Positions 46,302 to 57,279 of a DNA stretch of 60,173 nucleotides are shown piece by piece (the first letter of the stretch is position 1; the number at the start of each line of letters is the position of its first letter). The notes beneath the pieces were generated by a model, which saw only the letters and a list, made by a program, of their open reading frames with translations, made no database searches and was not told where the DNA came from. The DNA comes from Gammaproteobacteria bacterium (GTDB lineage Bacteria > Pseudomonadota > Gammaproteobacteria > Chromatiales > Chromatiaceae), in contig JAABTK010000019.1 of assembly GCA_011389885.1 (NCBI GenBank), positions 1 to 60,173 on the forward strand. The letters are read 5' to 3'. Made by a program: the position numbers and the translations under genes.

Positions 46302-46832
46302 TTAGATCTTTAACTCCCGAAGCTGATAGTCGGCTTCGCTTTTTTCCCAAATCTCCTCGAACTGGCGGCGGTACAGCTCGGCCTTGCGTTTGTCGTTAAA
46401 GTCGGCCGTGGCGTCGAAGCGCTCGTGCGATTGCCGGTAGAGATAGGCGGTCCCGTCCACGATCATGAACTCATCGGTGTTTTCCGCATAGTCGGGATGC
46501 GCCTGGCGCATGAACACGCGGCTGGGCAAGCGGCGGTAGAGGGACAGCAGGTGATGGCCTTCCTTTTGCAGCCGGTCCGGATCCCGCAGCAGGAGGCGAA
46601 TGCGGCTGAAGCGGCTTTCGAGGCTCAGGCCGCGCAGGGCCTCGACGAACTCCGGGCGGTCGTAGATCAAAGGGTCCAGGTCCTGGCTCAGGATGTCCAG
46701 GCTGCGACGGCCGCGCGCGGCCAGTTGCGAGGCGATCCAGGTCACCTCTTCGCGGGTGCGTAACGGCATCTCGCCCTCGCTCAGCCCGAGGCCGGTTTTT
46801 TCGTTCAGGTCGAAAGGCTCGTCTTGGTTCAT
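46302..46832 (-). CDS. Conserved hypothetical protein (DUF7931-like)
   Basis: A 176-residue soluble protein starting MNQDEPFDLNEKTGLGL. The conserved-looking core RSLDILSQDLDPLIYDRPEF, RIRLLLRDPDRLQKEGHHLLSLYRRLPSRV (split: RIRLLLRDPDRLQKEG and HHLLSLYRRLPSRV), then DEFMIVDGTAYLYRQSHERFDATADF (split: DEFMIVDGTAYLYR and QSHERFDATADF) resembles a degenerate phospholipase-D-like fold and, from memory, the DUF7931 family, which also occurs fused to acetyltransferases. Function unknown. Convergent with htpX. Confidence 0.65.
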   Translation of the reverse strand: MNQDEPFDLNEKTGLGLSEGEMPLRTREEVTWIASQLAARGRRSLDILSQDLDPLIYDRPEFVEALRGLSLESRFSRIRLLLRDPDRLQKEGHHLLSLYRRLPSRVFMRQAHPDYAENTDEFMIVDGTAYLYRQSHERFDATADFNDKRKAELYRRQFEEIWEKSEADYQLRELKI

Positions 46833-47174
46833 GGCAGGCTCTCCGCAACAGGGTGGGTTAAACCTAGCCGATAATCGGCGCTGTGCCAACCTTGTTTGAG
46901 GCTTGAGGTTTGAGGTTGCGCCCGGCGCATCCTCTACGGCTGTCCCTCCCCGGGTCGGGGAAGGGGCCGCCGAGGTTTTTAACCCAATCCCCCTCTGCGC
47001 CCTCTGCGTTCCTAACAGCCGTTGTTGCCGTTGTTTAAGCGCAGGCGCACTCGGTTCCGAAAGCGGGAAATCGGTTGCTTGCGAGCGTTTGGCACAGGAT
47101 CTGCTTTCTTGAATGGTCCGCCGGCGGCCCCATATCCTAGGGCCTCGAACCCATAGCCTGCGCAGGATATAGCC
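46833..47174. other. Gap with inverted GCAGAGG-family copy
   Basis: No gene supported. CCCCTCTGCGCCCTCTGCG at about 46990-47010 is an inverted copy of the GCAGAGG family, followed by CGTTGTTTAAGCGCAGGCGC similar to 50690-50713. Confidence 0.6.
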
Positions 47175-47777
47175 GTGCCCGACCCCCAGCTCAGTTACCG
47201 TATCGGCGATAAGCTTTATTTGAATGTCACCGATCGCTGCACCCTGGTCTGCAAGTTTTGCCCCAAGACCTTGGGTGTGCCCAAGGTGCATGACTATGAC
47301 CTGACCCTGGAGCAGCGGCCGGAGGCGCAGCAGATCATTCAGGCCATCGGCGACCCGACGGACTACGCGCAGGTCGTGTTCTGCGGCTTCGGCGAACCCA
47401 CGCTGCGCCTAAAGGTGATCTTGGAGGCGGCGCGTTGGATCAAGGAGCGCGGCGGGGCGGTGCGCATCAACACGGACGGCCTGGCGAACTTGGTGCATAA
47501 GCGCAATGTGCTGCCGGAGCTGGCGCCCTGGGTGGACAGCCTTTCGGTGTCGTTGAACGCGCAAAACGAGGCCCTGTACAACCAACATTGCGCGCCTCAA
47601 CTGACGGGTTCCTACGCCGCGATGAAGGCGTTTTTGCAGGAGGCGCCGCGCTGGATCCCGGATGTTACGGCCACCGCCGTCGATGGCTTGGAGGGAGTGG
47701 ATATCGCCGCTTGCGAGCGCATCGCCGGCGAACTCGGGGTGAAATTCCGCCGCCGGAGGCTGGACGTGGTCGGCTGA
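47175..47777 (+). CDS. TatD-linked-type radical SAM protein
   Basis: A 200-residue small radical SAM enzyme. Cluster motif CTLVCKFC (Cys22, 26, 29), SAM-binding CGFGEPTLRLKVILE, and SVSLNAQNEALYNQHC. Size and sequence fit the TatD-linked rSAM family, although no tatD gene is adjacent. The C-terminal part is truncated relative to full TIM-barrel rSAM proteins, as usual for that family. GTG start at 47175. The reaction is unknown. Confidence 0.85.
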   Translation: MPDPQLSYRIGDKLYLNVTDRCTLVCKFCPKTLGVPKVHDYDLTLEQRPEAQQIIQAIGDPTDYAQVVFCGFGEPTLRLKVILEAARWIKERGGAVRINTDGLANLVHKRNVLPELAPWVDSLSVSLNAQNEALYNQHCAPQLTGSYAAMKAFLQEAPRWIPDVTATAVDGLEGVDIAACERIAGELGVKFRRRRLDVVG

Positions 47778-47844
47778 GGTTGCAACGGGGCGGGCGCTGT
47801 GCAACGATTAGCCGGTTTTGCAACTCAGCTTTCCGAGGGGGCCT

Positions 47845-48486
47845 ATGAGCGAGGCGGAGCAGGACGAAAAGATCCCGGTGGAGATCCACTTGCACCAAAA
47901 GACGCGGCTGCTGGCGGTGGCGTTTGCCGACGGCCAGCGCTTTGAGCTGCCGTGCGAATACCTGCGCGTGTTCTCCACCGCCAAGGAGGTGCGCACCCTG
48001 GCCGAGCCGGTCACCGGCAAGGAAAAGGTGGGCATTGAGCGCATCGAGCCCCAGGGGCAGTATGCGGTGCGCCTGGTGTTTGACGACGGCCACGACACCG
48101 GCATCTTTTCCTGGTCCACGCTGTATGAGCTGGGCCGGAACCGGGAGTCCAACTGGCGGCAGTACCTGAGCCGGCTGGAGGCGCTGGGGATCGAGCGCAA
48201 GGCCCCCGCCGCAGGGCGCGAGATCGAAATCCTCTATTTCAACTACTTCGTCAACAAGCTCGGCCGGGAGTCGGAGAAAGTCAAGCTGCCGCCCAAGGTC
48301 GCCGACGTGGCGACGTTAATCGAGTGGCAACGGCGGCGCGACCCCAGTCGCGCCTATCTGTTTACGGCCGACACCTTTCGCGTCACCGTCAACAAGCAGT
48401 TCTCCGAACCCTTCACCACCCTGGAGCACGGCGACGAGGCGGCCTTCGTGCCCAACTCGCCGCATGTCCCGGCGGCGGACCATTGA
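47845..48486 (+). CDS. DUF971 domain fused to a MoaD/ThiS-like domain
   Basis: A 213-residue protein. Residues 10-122 are DUF971/GBBH-like N domain: HLHQKTRLLAVAFADGQRFE, LPCEYLRVFSTAKEV, and LVFDDGHDTGIFSWSTLYELG (split: LVFDDGHDTGIF and SWSTLYELG). Residues about 130-205 resemble MoaD: EIEILYFNYFVNKLGRESEKV, then VADVATLIEWQRRRDP, RVTVNKQFSEPFTTLEHGDE, AAFVPNSP. The Gly-Gly tail that sulfur carriers need is absent (ends HVPAADH), so it is not an active sulfur carrier. ATG 47845 follows AGGGGG. It precedes cnoX by 36 bp, likely an operon. Confidence 0.8.
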   Translation: MSEAEQDEKIPVEIHLHQKTRLLAVAFADGQRFELPCEYLRVFSTAKEVRTLAEPVTGKEKVGIERIEPQGQYAVRLVFDDGHDTGIFSWSTLYELGRNRESNWRQYLSRLEALGIERKAPAAGREIEILYFNYFVNKLGRESEKVKLPPKVADVATLIEWQRRRDPSRAYLFTADTFRVTVNKQFSEPFTTLEHGDEAAFVPNSPHVPAADH

Positions 48487-48522
48487 CCCCACCATTCGAT
48501 TGAACGAGGCCTAGACCGACCC

Positions 48523-49386
48523 ATGGCGGAATCACCCTATATCATTGAGGTTACCGAGGAGAATTTCATCAGCGTGGTGCTGGAGGGCTCGCGAGCGGCC
48601 CCGGTGCTGGTGGACTTTTGGGCCGAATGGTGCCAGCCCTGCAAGGCGCTGATGCCCATGCTGGCCAAACTGGCCGAGGAGTACCAAGGCAAGTTCATCC
48701 TGGCCAAGCTGAACACCGAGGACCAGCAGAACCTGGCGGCCCAGTTCGGCATCCGCAGCATCCCTACGGTGAAGCTCTACAAAGACGGCGAGCCGGCGGA
48801 CGAATTCATGGGCGCGCTGCCCGAGTCCGAGGTGCGGGCCTTTCTCGATCGGCACATCCCGCGGGAATCGGACAAGCTGGTGGCCGAGGCCGAGCGCGAG
48901 GCCGACGGCGGTGACCTCCAAGGCGGCATCGCCCTAGTGGAGCGGGCCATGAACCTGGACCCCGAGAATCCGCGGGTCAGGATCGCGCTGGCCCGGTTGC
49001 GGGCGCGCCTGGGCGAGCTTGCGGAGGCGGATGCGATCATCGCCGCCCTGCCGGCGGACGTGCAGATGAGCGACGAGGTGAAACGGTTTCAGGCCGACCT
49101 GGTGTTCCACCGCGTGTTGTTGGACGCCGCGCCGGTCGAGCAGTTGGAGCAGGCCGTGGCCGCCGGCGAGGCGGACAGTGAGCAGCGCTATCGGCTGGCC
49201 GCCTATCGGGTCAATCAAGAGGACTATGCCGAGGCCTTGGAACTGCTGCTGGGGCTGTTGCAGACGGACCGTAAATACGGCGACGACGCCGGGCGCAAGG
49301 GCATGTTGGCGGTGTTTGAGATCCTCGGCGGCGAGGGCGACCTGGTGGCCCAGTACCGCAGCAGGATGTTCAATGCGCTGCATTGA
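48523..49386 (+). CDS. cnoX: Thioredoxin-like chaperedoxin CnoX (YbbN)
   Basis: A 287-residue protein: thioredoxin domain (1-112) with active site WCQPC (Cys37, Cys40), then TPR-like helical repeats (LVERAMNLDPENPRVRIALARLRAR split as LVERAMNLDPENPR and VRIALARLRAR; YAEALELLLGLLQTD). E. coli CnoX has lost the redox pair (SxxC) and acts as a holdase with GroEL; here both cysteines are kept, so thiol-disulfide activity is likely, as in several other proteobacterial CnoX proteins. The stop overlaps a TTG that may start the next gene. Confidence 0.93.
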   Translation: MAESPYIIEVTEENFISVVLEGSRAAPVLVDFWAEWCQPCKALMPMLAKLAEEYQGKFILAKLNTEDQQNLAAQFGIRSIPTVKLYKDGEPADEFMGALPESEVRAFLDRHIPRESDKLVAEAEREADGGDLQGGIALVERAMNLDPENPRVRIALARLRARLGELAEADAIIAALPADVQMSDEVKRFQADLVFHRVLLDAAPVEQLEQAVAAGEADSEQRYRLAAYRVNQEDYAEALELLLGLLQTDRKYGDDAGRKGMLAVFEILGGEGDLVAQYRSRMFNALH

Positions 49387-50192
49387 TCGGCCGCCGCTCG
49401 GCGGCTGAGGGCCGGGCGGGGTCGGATCGGGCCGCGGCCCGGTCCGGCCCGAAAACCGCCGGTTCGCATTTGCCGTTGCCTCTCCAGACCCCTATCCTGC
49501 ACCAGGACGAGCACTTGGTGGCGGTCTACAAGCCCGCCGGCCTGTTGGTCCACCGCAGCCCCATCGACCGTCACGAGACCCGCTTCGCGGTGCAAATGGT
49601 GCGCGACCTCATCGGCCGCCGGGTCTATCCCTGCCATCGCCTGGATAAGCCTGCCGCCGGGATCCTGTTGTTCGGGCTCAGCCCGGAAACCGGCCGCCGG
49701 CTCACCGAGGGCTTTGCTAATCGGCGGATCCGGAAGAGCTATCAGGCCATCGTAAGGGGTTGGATTGAGGCCCCCGGCGAAATCGACTACCCACTGGCCG
49801 ACGAGCCGGACAGCTACTCGACGGTGCGCCGCGCGGGCGGCGAGCCCCGCGCGGCGCTGACGCGCTATCGGCCGCTGGCGCGGGCGGAACTGCCGATCCC
49901 GGTGCGCCCCCACCCCAGCGCCCGCTACAGTTGGCTGGAATTGACCCCGCTCAGCGGTCGGCGGCATCAACTGCGACGTCATTTAAAGCATATCTTCCAC
50001 CCCATCCTCGGCGACACCACCCACGGCGACGGGCATCACAACCGGCTGCAACGGCAGCGCCTCGGGGTGCGGCGGCTGATGCTCGCGGCCACCCGCCTGG
50101 AGCTGACTCACCCGGTCACCGGCCAGGGGCTGGTGCTCAACACCGAGCCGGATGCCGAATTCCTCGGCATCGCCCGCGGGATGGGGTTTTAG
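49383..50192 (+). CDS. truC: RluA-family tRNA pseudouridine synthase, TruC-like
   Basis: Up to 269 residues. Catalytic motif HRLDKPAAGILLF (Asp88 in the longest frame); PLSGRRHQLRRHLKHI and LGDTTHGDGHHNR are typical of TruC (pseudouridine 65 of tRNAs). The longest frame starts at TTG 49383, overlapping the cnoX stop. Homologues begin near ILHQDEHLVAVYKPAG, so TTG 49470 is an equally likely start. Residues 1-29 of the longest frame look non-conserved. Confidence 0.88.
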   Translation: MIGRRSAAEGRAGSDRAAARSGPKTAGSHLPLPLQTPILHQDEHLVAVYKPAGLLVHRSPIDRHETRFAVQMVRDLIGRRVYPCHRLDKPAAGILLFGLSPETGRRLTEGFANRRIRKSYQAIVRGWIEAPGEIDYPLADEPDSYSTVRRAGGEPRAALTRYRPLARAELPIPVRPHPSARYSWLELTPLSGRRHQLRRHLKHIFHPILGDTTHGDGHHNRLQRQRLGVRRLMLAATRLELTHPVTGQGLVLNTEPDAEFLGIARGMGF

Positions 50193-52564
<2,372 letters not shown>

Positions 52565-52884
52565 GGGCATACCGCCGGTTGCCGTGGCAAGCGCCGGGTG
52601 ACGGGCGCATTCCACGCATTCCAGCGTGGGTGGTTGTTCTCGGAGCGGCGGCGGCCCCTGCGGGGGGTTAGCATATCGGTAGTTACTAAAATATTTCAGT
52701 AGCTTGAAGTGCATGCCCAAGGTTGCGTATTCTTTCGCCCGCGGCCTGGAGCTTTTTCAGTCGCCCGCAACCAAGCACGCAGGGCCGGCTGAACCCCTGT
52801 CGGGTCCGAAATCCCGGCCCAGGACGCCGCGCCGATAAAACCAACAATTCAACGGATGAGCGCCAACCCGCCGAGGAGGTCGTT
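52565..52884. other. Gap upstream of sensory cluster
   Basis: A CCACGC/GCGTGG hairpin at about 52612-52629 follows pgm. The segment 52670-52710 (CATATCGGTAGTTACTAAAA) is conspicuously AT-rich and is the best place for the promoter of the following cluster. GAGGAGG at 52873-52879 is the ribosome site for TTG 52885. Confidence 0.45.
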
Positions 52885-53757
52885 TTGCCTGGGGGAATCA
52901 CCTACCGAGAGCTGACCAAGCTAATCGAACAGCTCAGCTCGAAAAAGATATCGGGAACCTTGTTCCTGAGGACTGAAGACAATCACTCCGGGATGCTGAT
53001 GTTCAGCGCCGGGGCCGTAATCGGCCTCACCTACGGGGTGAATCGTGGCGTGCGGGCCATTGAAGAGCTGCGCAATGCGGAAAAAGGGTCCCGCTTCACC
53101 TATCGTTTTCAAGAAGGACGCCCGCCGCCAATCCGTCAGGATCTCAAATCCCCCGAAGAAACGCTAATGGCGCTCGGCGTGGCGGTGGAGAATCCTTTAA
53201 GCCTTGAGGCCGAGCCCGCGCCCGCGGCGCCGCCGGAACCGGAACCGGAACCGGCGGTCGAACCGGCCCCCGCGGCGCAACCGAGCGCCGAAGAGAAGGC
53301 GACGGGCGCGCTCGAAATGGACGGCTTGATCCGTAACATCCTCGGCGAGGAGATGTCGGCGCACCTGGGTCCGGCCGCGCCCCTGATGGTGGCCGACGCC
53401 GAGGACGGCGCTGGGGGGCTGACCAGTCGCCGGCAAATCGAGCAAGTGCTGGAGGCCTTGTGCCAGGACTTGGAGACCGGGGAGCAGGAGGACTTCAAAC
53501 GGGCGATTCGGGAGCGCACCAGCAGTCTGTTCACCAAGACCGCCTGCACCCTGGTGACCGGGGAACTCAACGAGTATCTCGGTCCGGTGGCGTCTTCCCT
53601 CTGTGATGAGCAGATTCAACAGATGGGCGGCGGGATCACCAGCCCCGAGGAGCTGCAACAATTGGTCAACGCCCTGGCCCAGGAGATCGACGACCCCGGC
53701 GAGGCCGAGCACTTCGTGGCCCAGGTGGAACAGGGCCTGCGGGAACTCAGCGCCTGA
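52885..53757 (+). CDS. DUF4388-like (PATAN-type) signalling protein
   Basis: A 290-residue cytoplasmic protein. The start TTG 52885 is set by a perfect GAGGAGG five bases upstream. N-terminal domain (10-100): LTKLIEQLSSKKISGTLFLR, GMLMFSAGAVIGLTYGVNRG, AIEELRNAEKGSRFTYRFQE, which is the DUF4388 pattern found in gliding/pilus signalling proteins. A Pro/Ala/Glu linker follows. The C-terminal part has two similar segments, EEMSAHLGPAAPLMV and GELNEYLGPVASSL, each followed by a helical region (QIEQVLEALCQDLE; ELQQLVNALAQEID). Probably an adaptor for the two genes downstream. Confidence 0.75.
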   Translation: MPGGITYRELTKLIEQLSSKKISGTLFLRTEDNHSGMLMFSAGAVIGLTYGVNRGVRAIEELRNAEKGSRFTYRFQEGRPPPIRQDLKSPEETLMALGVAVENPLSLEAEPAPAAPPEPEPEPAVEPAPAAQPSAEEKATGALEMDGLIRNILGEEMSAHLGPAAPLMVADAEDGAGGLTSRRQIEQVLEALCQDLETGEQEDFKRAIRERTSSLFTKTACTLVTGELNEYLGPVASSLCDEQIQQMGGGITSPEELQQLVNALAQEIDDPGEAEHFVAQVEQGLRELSA

Positions 53758-53892
53758 ATCCAAGCCGAAGCGTCGCGGCGCCGGCCAAGAATGCGCACAA
53801 CGCCCGCCGGGCAATAAAACCGCAAAAAGCCGAACCATATCCAGAGCGCCCCGTTTGCGGGGCCTTCAAATCGCGAAAGAGAGGGGAATTAC

Positions 53893-54780
53893 ATGGCTGA
53901 TACAAAAAGAAAAAGCCTGCTCACCAAGTTCAACATCCTTTTGGTCCTGTTCTATATCGGCAGCCTGGCGGCTACCGCGCCCTTGGTCTACTACGTCACC
54001 CGTGCGCAGACCTACGAATCCGCCAACAAGGAGCTTTCGCTGCTGGTGGATATGGTGAAGTCCTTGCGCAAGTACGTGGCCGAAGACGTGCGACCGCCGC
54101 TGCTCGAACAGGGCATCTACCATCCGCCGGCGGTGTCCAGCACCGTGGCCACCGGCCGCGTGGCGTTGCGCTTTCTGCAAGCCCAGCCCGAGTATTACAT
54201 TAAAGTGGCCTCGGACAACCCGCTGAATCCAAAAAACGCGCCGGTTCCGTTTGAAAATACGCTGTTGGAAATCTTCCGTAATAATCCGGGCAAAGAAGAG
54301 CTAATCGAAACCGGTGAAATCAACGGCAAGCGGTTTCTCGTCTCCAGCCGGCCCAGCCGCTCCAAGGCCTCCTGCATGGTCTGCCATGGCGACCCCGCGG
54401 CGGCGCCGGAGTCGATTCGTGAGCAATACGGCACCGACAGCGGCTTCAACTACCCCGCGGCCGGTGAAGTGGTGGGGGCGTCTGTGGTGGGGGTGCCCAT
54501 CGGCAATATCGACGCAATCGCGCTACAACGCAGTTTGGTGGTGATTGGCATCATTACCGGCCTGTTCACGGTGTTCTTCCTGGCGGCCAATTGGATGATG
54601 CGCAGGAGCGTAATCGGCCCGGTGGTGGAAATCACCAAGGTGGCCCGCGAGGTCAGCAAAGGCGACCTGAACACCAAGGTGGAAATGGTTCGCAATGACG
54701 AAATCGGCGACCTTGCGCACTCCTTCGAGTTAATGCGCCGCAGCCTGGTGGCCATGCTCAAACGCGCCCGTTCGCAGTAA
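53893..54780 (+). CDS. Membrane heme-c sensor: DUF3365 periplasmic domain plus HAMP
   Basis: A 295-residue inner-membrane protein. Membrane segments at about 14-36 and 215-238 enclose a periplasmic DUF3365 (Tll0287-like) domain with a single c-type heme motif CMVCH (161-165). A HAMP domain follows (RSVIGPVVEITKVAREVSKG, then EIGDLAHSFELMRRSL), and the protein ends right after it. No kinase, cyclase or methyl-accepting domain is attached, so output must be through a partner. Homologues with DUF3365-HAMP often carry output domains. GAGAGGGG precedes the ATG. Likely a redox or nitric-oxide/oxygen sensor (inference). Confidence 0.88.
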   Translation: MADTKRKSLLTKFNILLVLFYIGSLAATAPLVYYVTRAQTYESANKELSLLVDMVKSLRKYVAEDVRPPLLEQGIYHPPAVSSTVATGRVALRFLQAQPEYYIKVASDNPLNPKNAPVPFENTLLEIFRNNPGKEELIETGEINGKRFLVSSRPSRSKASCMVCHGDPAAAPESIREQYGTDSGFNYPAAGEVVGASVVGVPIGNIDAIALQRSLVVIGIITGLFTVFFLAANWMMRRSVIGPVVEITKVAREVSKGDLNTKVEMVRNDEIGDLAHSFELMRRSLVAMLKRARSQ

Positions 54781-54796
54781 AAAAGGAAACGGCTCC

Positions 54797-55111
54797 ATGA
54801 CGCAAGAATCCGATATCCCCGTGTTCGACCGGCGGCTGGCGAATCGCGATTTGATGGATTTTCCGGTGAAGTACCGTTCGGCCACGGCCGAGGTGCATAG
54901 CCAGGCCTTACTCGAAAACGCCAGCGCCACCGGCCTGTTGCTCTGGATGCCCGACGATCTGGAAATCGGCGTCCGGCTGGAGGTGATGGTGGAATCGGAC
55001 CTCGGCGACGAGGAGACTCTCTACCTCTATGTGGAAGTCGTGCGTCGAGAACAACAAAAGGACGACACCGGGCGTTGGGGTTACGGCTGCGAGCGGGTGG
55101 CGGTTGGTTAG
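54797..55111 (+). CDS. PilZ domain protein
   Basis: A 104-residue single-domain protein, 16 bp after the heme-sensor gene with AAAGGAAA as ribosome site. Residues 10-95 form the PilZ-type beta-barrel: RRLANRDLMDFPVKYRSAT, ENASATGLLLWMPDDLEIGV, LYLYVEVVRREQ. The c-di-GMP motif RxxxR is present as RRLANR, but the second motif D/NxSxxG is NASATG, with Asn in place of Asp; binding is possible but not certain. It gives the three-gene cluster a likely c-di-GMP output. Confidence 0.75.
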   Translation: MTQESDIPVFDRRLANRDLMDFPVKYRSATAEVHSQALLENASATGLLLWMPDDLEIGVRLEVMVESDLGDEETLYLYVEVVRREQQKDDTGRWGYGCERVAVG

Positions 55112-55787
55112 TATAGCTGCGCCTAAGCCCTAAGCATCGGAAACATTGAATCAGTCGATCCAATCCTTGTGGAGCGAGTTGCAACCGCGATTAGCCGTGT
55201 CAGCGGCTTGGCCCGGGCGTTTACGCCGGATTAAAGGCCGTTATCGCGGATGCAATCCGCTCCCACGGTGGCTTCCGATACTTGTGCGCGGCTTTACCCG
55301 TTCGTCAAGCGGAGTGTCAAACGCGAGTTTGAAACAGTCCGCGTGGGTGCGGCGCTGAAGGGTTGATTGGTCCTTTAGTTTTTTCGGGAACGCGTTTACG
55401 CATTCTATGGCTCGTGTCTATCCGGGTTTAAGAAGAACCACGAATGGACACGAATTTTTGCTGCGCGGGTTCTCGGGGTCTTGATTCGCTTTGGCGTCCT
55501 TGGCGGTCTTTGCGTTATTTCTACGCGGACTGATTCGCCGTAGGGTGCGTTAACCCCGCCTATCCCAAGACCCCTGCATTCAAAACGCCCCGGAAACCGA
55601 ATAATCGCACCCAACCCCGAATCGCCGGCGCGCCTAACGCACCCGGCTATCTGTGTTCATCCGTGTTTATCTGTGGTTTAAATTGGCGGTTGGTGTTTGG
55701 CGCTTAGGCGAGCGAAGCCCCAAGCCCGGCTCAAGCCTCGACCTTCTTTTCTCATCCTCAGGCCCTAGCGCGGCGGGGCCGTGTTTT
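55112..55787. other. Repeat-rich gap with REP copy
   Basis: No gene supported. REP/BIME at 55169-55266, inverted relative to the 36572 copies. CACGAATGGACACGAATTTT at 55438-55457 and an inverted CACAGATAAACACGGATG copy at 55649-55682. A GGCGTCCTTGGCGGTCTTTG copy near 55492. Confidence 0.75.
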
Positions 55788-56222
55788 TCAAACTTCAAGC
55801 TTCAAGCTAACCGGCGCCACGGCGGGGCCGAGGGCTTGGACCTTGATGCGGGCGGCTAGGGCGCTGTCCATGGTGGCGGCGTGCTGTTCGAACCAGGGCG
55901 GGAGTTGTTCGGTGACGAAGGCGCGGGCCAGGGCCGTGCGTCCGCGCTTCAAGGCGGTGAGCATGTGCATCATCTGTCCCAGGATGCGTTCGTGTTCTCC
56001 CTTGTGCTCGGCGATGGCCGGGAATCCGCATTCGCACATCAGGCGCTCTTCGTTTTGAAAGTGGTCGGCGGTGTGGCGTACCAATGCCTGAAAGCGTTCG
56101 GTGAAGGCCACCGTGTCCGTCCCCTCCAGTCGGTCCACCAGCTCGGCGAATTCGCGGTGGGTGTCGTCCATGGCCGGCACGCCCAGGAGAAAGCGGCGGT
56201 CGAAGTCTTGGCTTAAGCTCAT
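55788..56222 (-). CDS. Bacteriohemerythrin
   Basis: A 144-residue O2-binding di-iron four-helix protein. Ligand pattern complete: DDTHREF, then HTADHFQNEE, HKGEHERIL and HAATMD. The start 56222 follows GAGAGGATT. A C-terminal extension of about 20 residues (LAARIKVQALGPAVAPVSLK) goes beyond the usual fold. It lies 12 bp downstream of tcdA, so co-transcribed. Role: oxygen sensing, storage or delivery to oxygen-dependent enzymes. Confidence 0.93.
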   Translation of the reverse strand: MSLSQDFDRRFLLGVPAMDDTHREFAELVDRLEGTDTVAFTERFQALVRHTADHFQNEERLMCECGFPAIAEHKGEHERILGQMMHMLTALKRGRTALARAFVTEQLPPWFEQHAATMDSALAARIKVQALGPAVAPVSLKLEV

Positions 56223-56233
56223 ATTCAATCCTC

Positions 56234-57052
56234 TCAGGTTGCGGGCGGGGTCTTTGGCCCTTGGGCCGGCGACCGCGCCAAACGTTTCAGCACTTGGGCC
56301 GCGGCGATCAGCCCGAAGCTCGCGGTCACCGGCATGGCGGCCCCGAAGCCGCCGCAGTTGAGGCCGCCGTCGAGGGTGCTGGGCTTGTCGAGACAGACGC
56401 CCCCGGTCCCGTCCGGGTAGAGCGGCGGCTCGCCCGAGTAGATGCAGGGCACCTCGAAGCGGCGCTTGGGATTGGTCGGAAAACCGTATTCGCGGCGCAG
56501 CAGCCGACGGGTCTTGGACAGCAGTAGGTCCTGTTCGGTGCGGCTGAGATCCCCCACCCGGATGCGCGTGGGGTCCGTGCGCCCGCCCGCGCCGCCGGCC
56601 ATGATCAGGCGGATCTTGCCCCGCCGGCAATGCGCGGCCAAGGCGGCCTTGTTGCGATAGCTGTCGAAACAGTCCAACACCAGGTCGAAGCCGGGCCCGA
56701 TCAACCGCGCCAGGTTGCCCGCTTCGACGAATTCCTCCACCTCGGTGACCCGGCATTCCGGGTTGATCCCCCGAATCCGCTCCGCCAGCACCCCGACCTT
56801 GGCCCGTCCGAGGGTCTCGCTCAAGGCCGCTAACTGACGGTTGATATTGGATTCCGCGACATGATCCAGGTCGATTAGGGTCAGGGCCCCGATGCCGCTG
56901 CGCGCCAGGGCCTCCGCCGCCCAGGAGCCCACGCCGCCGACCCCGATCACCGCTATATGGGCGGCCTTGAAGCGTTCGAGCGCGCCCTCGCCATAGAGCC
57001 GGGCGATGCCGCCGAAGCGGCGATCAAAGTCGCAGGACAAGGGGTCGTTCAT
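56234..57052 (-). CDS. tcdA: tRNA threonylcarbamoyladenosine dehydratase
   Basis: A 272-residue E1-like enzyme (CsdL/TcdA) that cyclises t6A37 to ct6A. ATP-binding GVGGVGSWAAEALARSG (Gly37-), SNINRQ with the catalytic Arg/Asn, DCFDSYRNKAAL, and the C-terminal YPDGTGGVCLDKPSTLDGGL. The catalytic Cys region VPCIYSGEPP is present. Upstream slyX and downstream bacteriohemerythrin lie close on the same strand. Confidence 0.95.
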   Translation of the reverse strand: MNDPLSCDFDRRFGGIARLYGEGALERFKAAHIAVIGVGGVGSWAAEALARSGIGALTLIDLDHVAESNINRQLAALSETLGRAKVGVLAERIRGINPECRVTEVEEFVEAGNLARLIGPGFDLVLDCFDSYRNKAALAAHCRRGKIRLIMAGGAGGRTDPTRIRVGDLSRTEQDLLLSKTRRLLRREYGFPTNPKRRFEVPCIYSGEPPLYPDGTGGVCLDKPSTLDGGLNCGGFGAAMPVTASFGLIAAAQVLKRLARSPAQGPKTPPAT

Positions 57053-57057
57053 GAGGG

Positions 57058-57261
57058 TTAATAGTGCGGGGGCGGCGGTTCGGCGGCCGCTGGATCGACG
57101 AAGGCCGAGTTCAACTCGCGCAGCAGCCCCGCCAGGTGTTTCAGATCCGCCTGCAGGCCGTCGATCTCCTGCTGCTGGCGGACCACGGTGCGGGTCAATT
57201 CGTCGATGCCGGCCTCTTGGAAGGCCAGGCGGGATTGGAGGTCGATGAGGGTTTCGTTCAT
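57058..57261 (-). CDS. slyX: SlyX family protein
   Basis: A 67-residue coiled coil: LQSRLAFQEAGIDELTRTVV, RQQQEIDGLQADLKHLAGLL, ending in the family's Pro-rich PPPPHY. Function unknown. Starts after GTTTCGTTC on the reverse strand, 5 bp before tcdA, likely co-transcribed. Confidence 0.93.
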   Translation of the reverse strand: MNETLIDLQSRLAFQEAGIDELTRTVVRQQQEIDGLQADLKHLAGLLRELNSAFVDPAAAEPPPPHY

Positions 57262-57279
57262 TGGAAAAGACGCTGTATT

